A DNA stretch of 25,093 bases from Candidatus Omnitrophota bacterium (GTDB lineage: Bacteria > Omnitrophota > Gorgyraeia > Gygaellales > Profunditerraquicolaceae): contig JAFGUY010000064.1 of the NCBI GenBank assembly GCA_016938245.1, positions 1 through 25,093 on the forward strand. Direction: 5' to 3'. The notes beneath the pieces are model-generated. The model searched no databases, was not told the origin of the DNA, and saw only the letters and a list, made by a program, of their open reading frames with translations. The position numbers were made by a program, and so were the translations under genes. Positions within the stretch are counted from its first letter, which is position 1. Each line of letters opens with the position of its first letter. This document shows, in pieces, positions 24,094 to 25,093 of the stretch.

Positions 24094-24376
24094 GCGATAC
24101 ACTCGTATAAATCTAACTCAAGAGTGGTCTGATATAGAGCGCTTGGTTAATTCAGGGATTACGCCTTCAGCAGAACGCTTAAAAGATTATCTTGCTGCAA
24201 GCTGTTTCAAAGGTAACCTAGATAGCGATATGGATAAGATAGTATCCTGTATTTCAGATATCCTAGGGATGCACGAAGAAACTTGTTGCGCAACTGATCC
24301 GACACTTAAAGATATCCTTATAGTGCTTGGGTCAGGTAGGAGCGGAGAGGAATTAAAAATAGCTTTTGCGAATTAA
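24092..24376 (+). pseudogene. Truncated gene remnant of unknown function
   Basis: An open frame of about 95 codons ends in TAA at 24374-24376. Translation from 24092 gives a coherent, protein-like sequence (RYTRINLTQEWSDIERL, then GITPSAERLKDYLAA and later DPTLKDILIVLGSGRSGEEL). No ATG or ribosome binding site opens it; the first possible start is TTG 24143, and upstream of that the frame runs without a stop into the GGGACAGTCCC repeat. The simplest reading is the C-terminal end of a larger gene whose 5' part was lost at the repeat. A short expressed protein of 77 residues from TTG 24143 is possible. I recognise no named domain. Confidence 0.45.
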
Positions 24377-24441
24377 AAAGGGGCGTCTTGCCTTGAAAGC
24401 TCATCAGCCAAAAGGTAACCCTAAAAATAGCGCCCCTTTTT
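24375..24441. terminator. Convergent inverted repeat, possible bidirectional terminator
   Basis: AAAAAGGGGCG (24375-24385) and CGCCCCTTTTT (24431-24441) form a perfect 11-base inverted repeat that ends in a T-run on either strand. It lies between the convergent remnant and ORF6N genes and touches both stop codons. The 45-base loop is long for an intrinsic terminator. Confidence 0.5.
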
Positions 24442-24955
24442 ATTTTCTGCTAAATCCGGTAATTACCCGCTTGGATTTCTCGTTTGGGTTCATAAGTTGT
24501 CTAATAGCGCTAAAGATATTTTTAATAGCTGCGCTATGCTTACCAACTGTTATTTCTAACTCGGTTAATTTTTGCGCTAATTCTTTGTGTGTGGAGAGAA
24601 GTTCGCGTAATTTCACAAAAGCGCGCATAATCTGGATATTTACCATAATGGCGCGTTCGCCGCTTAATACACTGGAAAGCATAGCTACGCCTTCTTGGGT
24701 AAAGACACGAGGGAGTTTTCTTGCGCCACCCCAACTTGAAGTCGCAAAATGCGACTTCAAGTTTAGAGCCTCTTTCCTAGTAAGTTGGAACATAAAATCT
24801 CCCGGGAATCGTTTTATATTTCTTGCTACCTGTTCATTGAGCCGCTTTGTTTTTACTTCATAAAGCACAGCTAGGTCGCTGTCCAGCATAACTTTCTTAC
24901 CCCTTAGAATCAAAATCCTTGTTGTTATTACTTCTGTAGTAATTAAATTAGCCAT
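24440..24955 (-). CDS. ORF6N domain protein
   Basis: A 171-residue protein with an ORF6N domain at residues about 8-95, a putative DNA-binding module related to KilA-N and common in phages and mobile elements. Diagnostic text: RGKKVMLDSDLAVLYEV, TKRLNEQVARNIKRFP, DFMFQL and FTQEGVAMLSSVLSGERA. Residues about 115-150 look helical and probably form a coiled coil (LREL...KLTELE). GAAGGAGG on the minus strand lies just before the start. It is the only minus-strand gene and faces the others, so it may be an accessory gene acquired by transfer. Such genes are often chromosomal without a phage nearby; no phage gene is visible here. Confidence 0.88.
   Translation of the reverse strand: MANLITTEVITTRILILRGKKVMLDSDLAVLYEVKTKRLNEQVARNIKRFPGDFMFQLTRKEALNLKSHFATSSWGGARKLPRVFTQEGVAMLSSVLSGERAIMVNIQIMRAFVKLRELLSTHKELAQKLTELEITVGKHSAAIKNIFSAIRQLMNPNEKSKRVITGFSRK
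24733..24763. repeat. Perfect 14-base hairpin inside the ORF6N gene
   Basis: AACTTGAAGTCGCA (24733-24746) and its exact reverse complement (24750-24763) flank a three-base loop AAA. The stem encodes NLKSHFATSSW, near a segment (TSSWGG) that recurs in ORF6N proteins as I recall. Confidence 0.85.
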
Positions 24956-25093
24956 GTTTATTCCTCCTTCTAATATAATAGACGTAGAAGAAAGTAGAAT
25001 CTAACACAAATAATTATATGTTGTTGATAGTTACTGACCTACGTAAAAGTAATAGAAAATATATTACCCCCGCTTCCATGGCAATTCCGAAGC
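24956..25093. other. Upstream region of the ORF6N gene, no gene seen
   Basis: This 138-base end of the window holds no coding frame I can support. On the minus strand it contains a TATAAT string (plus-strand 25013-25018) and a further AT-rich TATTAT-type string nearer the gene, either of which could be a -10 box; no convincing -35 partner is visible. Confidence 0.4.

Noticed and set aside
24366..24863. 165-codon plus-strand frame opposite the ORF6N gene
   Set aside because: Antisense to a recognisable ORF6N domain and begins inside the inverted repeat; no independent support.
24440..24955. Prophage indicated by the ORF6N protein
   Set aside because: No other phage gene, integrase or attachment site is visible; ORF6N genes also occur singly in chromosomes.

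Overview
The window is a dense, almost entirely plus-strand block of bacterial housekeeping genes with moderate-to-low GC content. The envelope genes (an AsmA-like protein followed by a secreted beta-barrel-like protein) suggest a diderm. Codon style, gene order and the many small palindromic repeats remind me of uncultured lineages such as Candidatus Omnitrophota. That placement is inference; nothing in the window proves the taxon.

Layout. 1-1522: a divergent L27-like ribosomal protein, a palindromic repeat, and a Ste24-type membrane metalloprotease. 1584-9292: purine synthesis genes purB, purL, purF and purM, with a LOG-family phosphoribohydrolase and a slipin (SPFH protein) embedded among them. 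9316-9457: an imperfect palindrome in the gap before purD. 9527-14998: purD, purE, a Sua5/TsaC-phosphatase fusion, rpiB, glyA, a dCMP-deaminase-like gene and nrdR. Five consecutive junctions in this block are 4-base stop/start overlaps. 15001-15075: a second copy of the first palindrome. 15117-22895: a bifunctional-nuclease (DUF151) protein, a CCA-adding-type nucleotidyltransferase, the AsmA-like protein, the beta-barrel-like protein, endonuclease III, TrpB2 and a YjbQ-family protein, again tightly packed. 22896-23120: a 225-base long hairpin element. 23137-24376: a macro-Nudix fusion protein followed by a repeat and a gene remnant. 24440-24955 (minus): an ORF6N-domain protein.

How the genes fit together. 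purB/L/F/M/D/E cover much of the IMP and AMP pathway. RpiB makes ribose 5-phosphate, the PRPP precursor. GlyA makes glycine (a PurD substrate) and methylene-THF. The deaminase and NrdR concern dNTP supply. The middle block therefore reads as a nucleotide-supply operon that also carries the tRNA t6A enzyme Sua5. PurQ, PurS, PurC, PurH, PurN and PurK are not in the window.

Most of the window is ordinary metabolism. The unusual points are: a PurF with Ser where the catalytic N-terminal Cys should be; a macro-Nudix fusion that could be a two-step ADP-ribose enzyme; a 62-base repeat inserted exactly at the purF start with its own ribosome binding site; two copies of a palindrome with compensatory base changes; and an in-frame 8-base tandem repeat inside purM.
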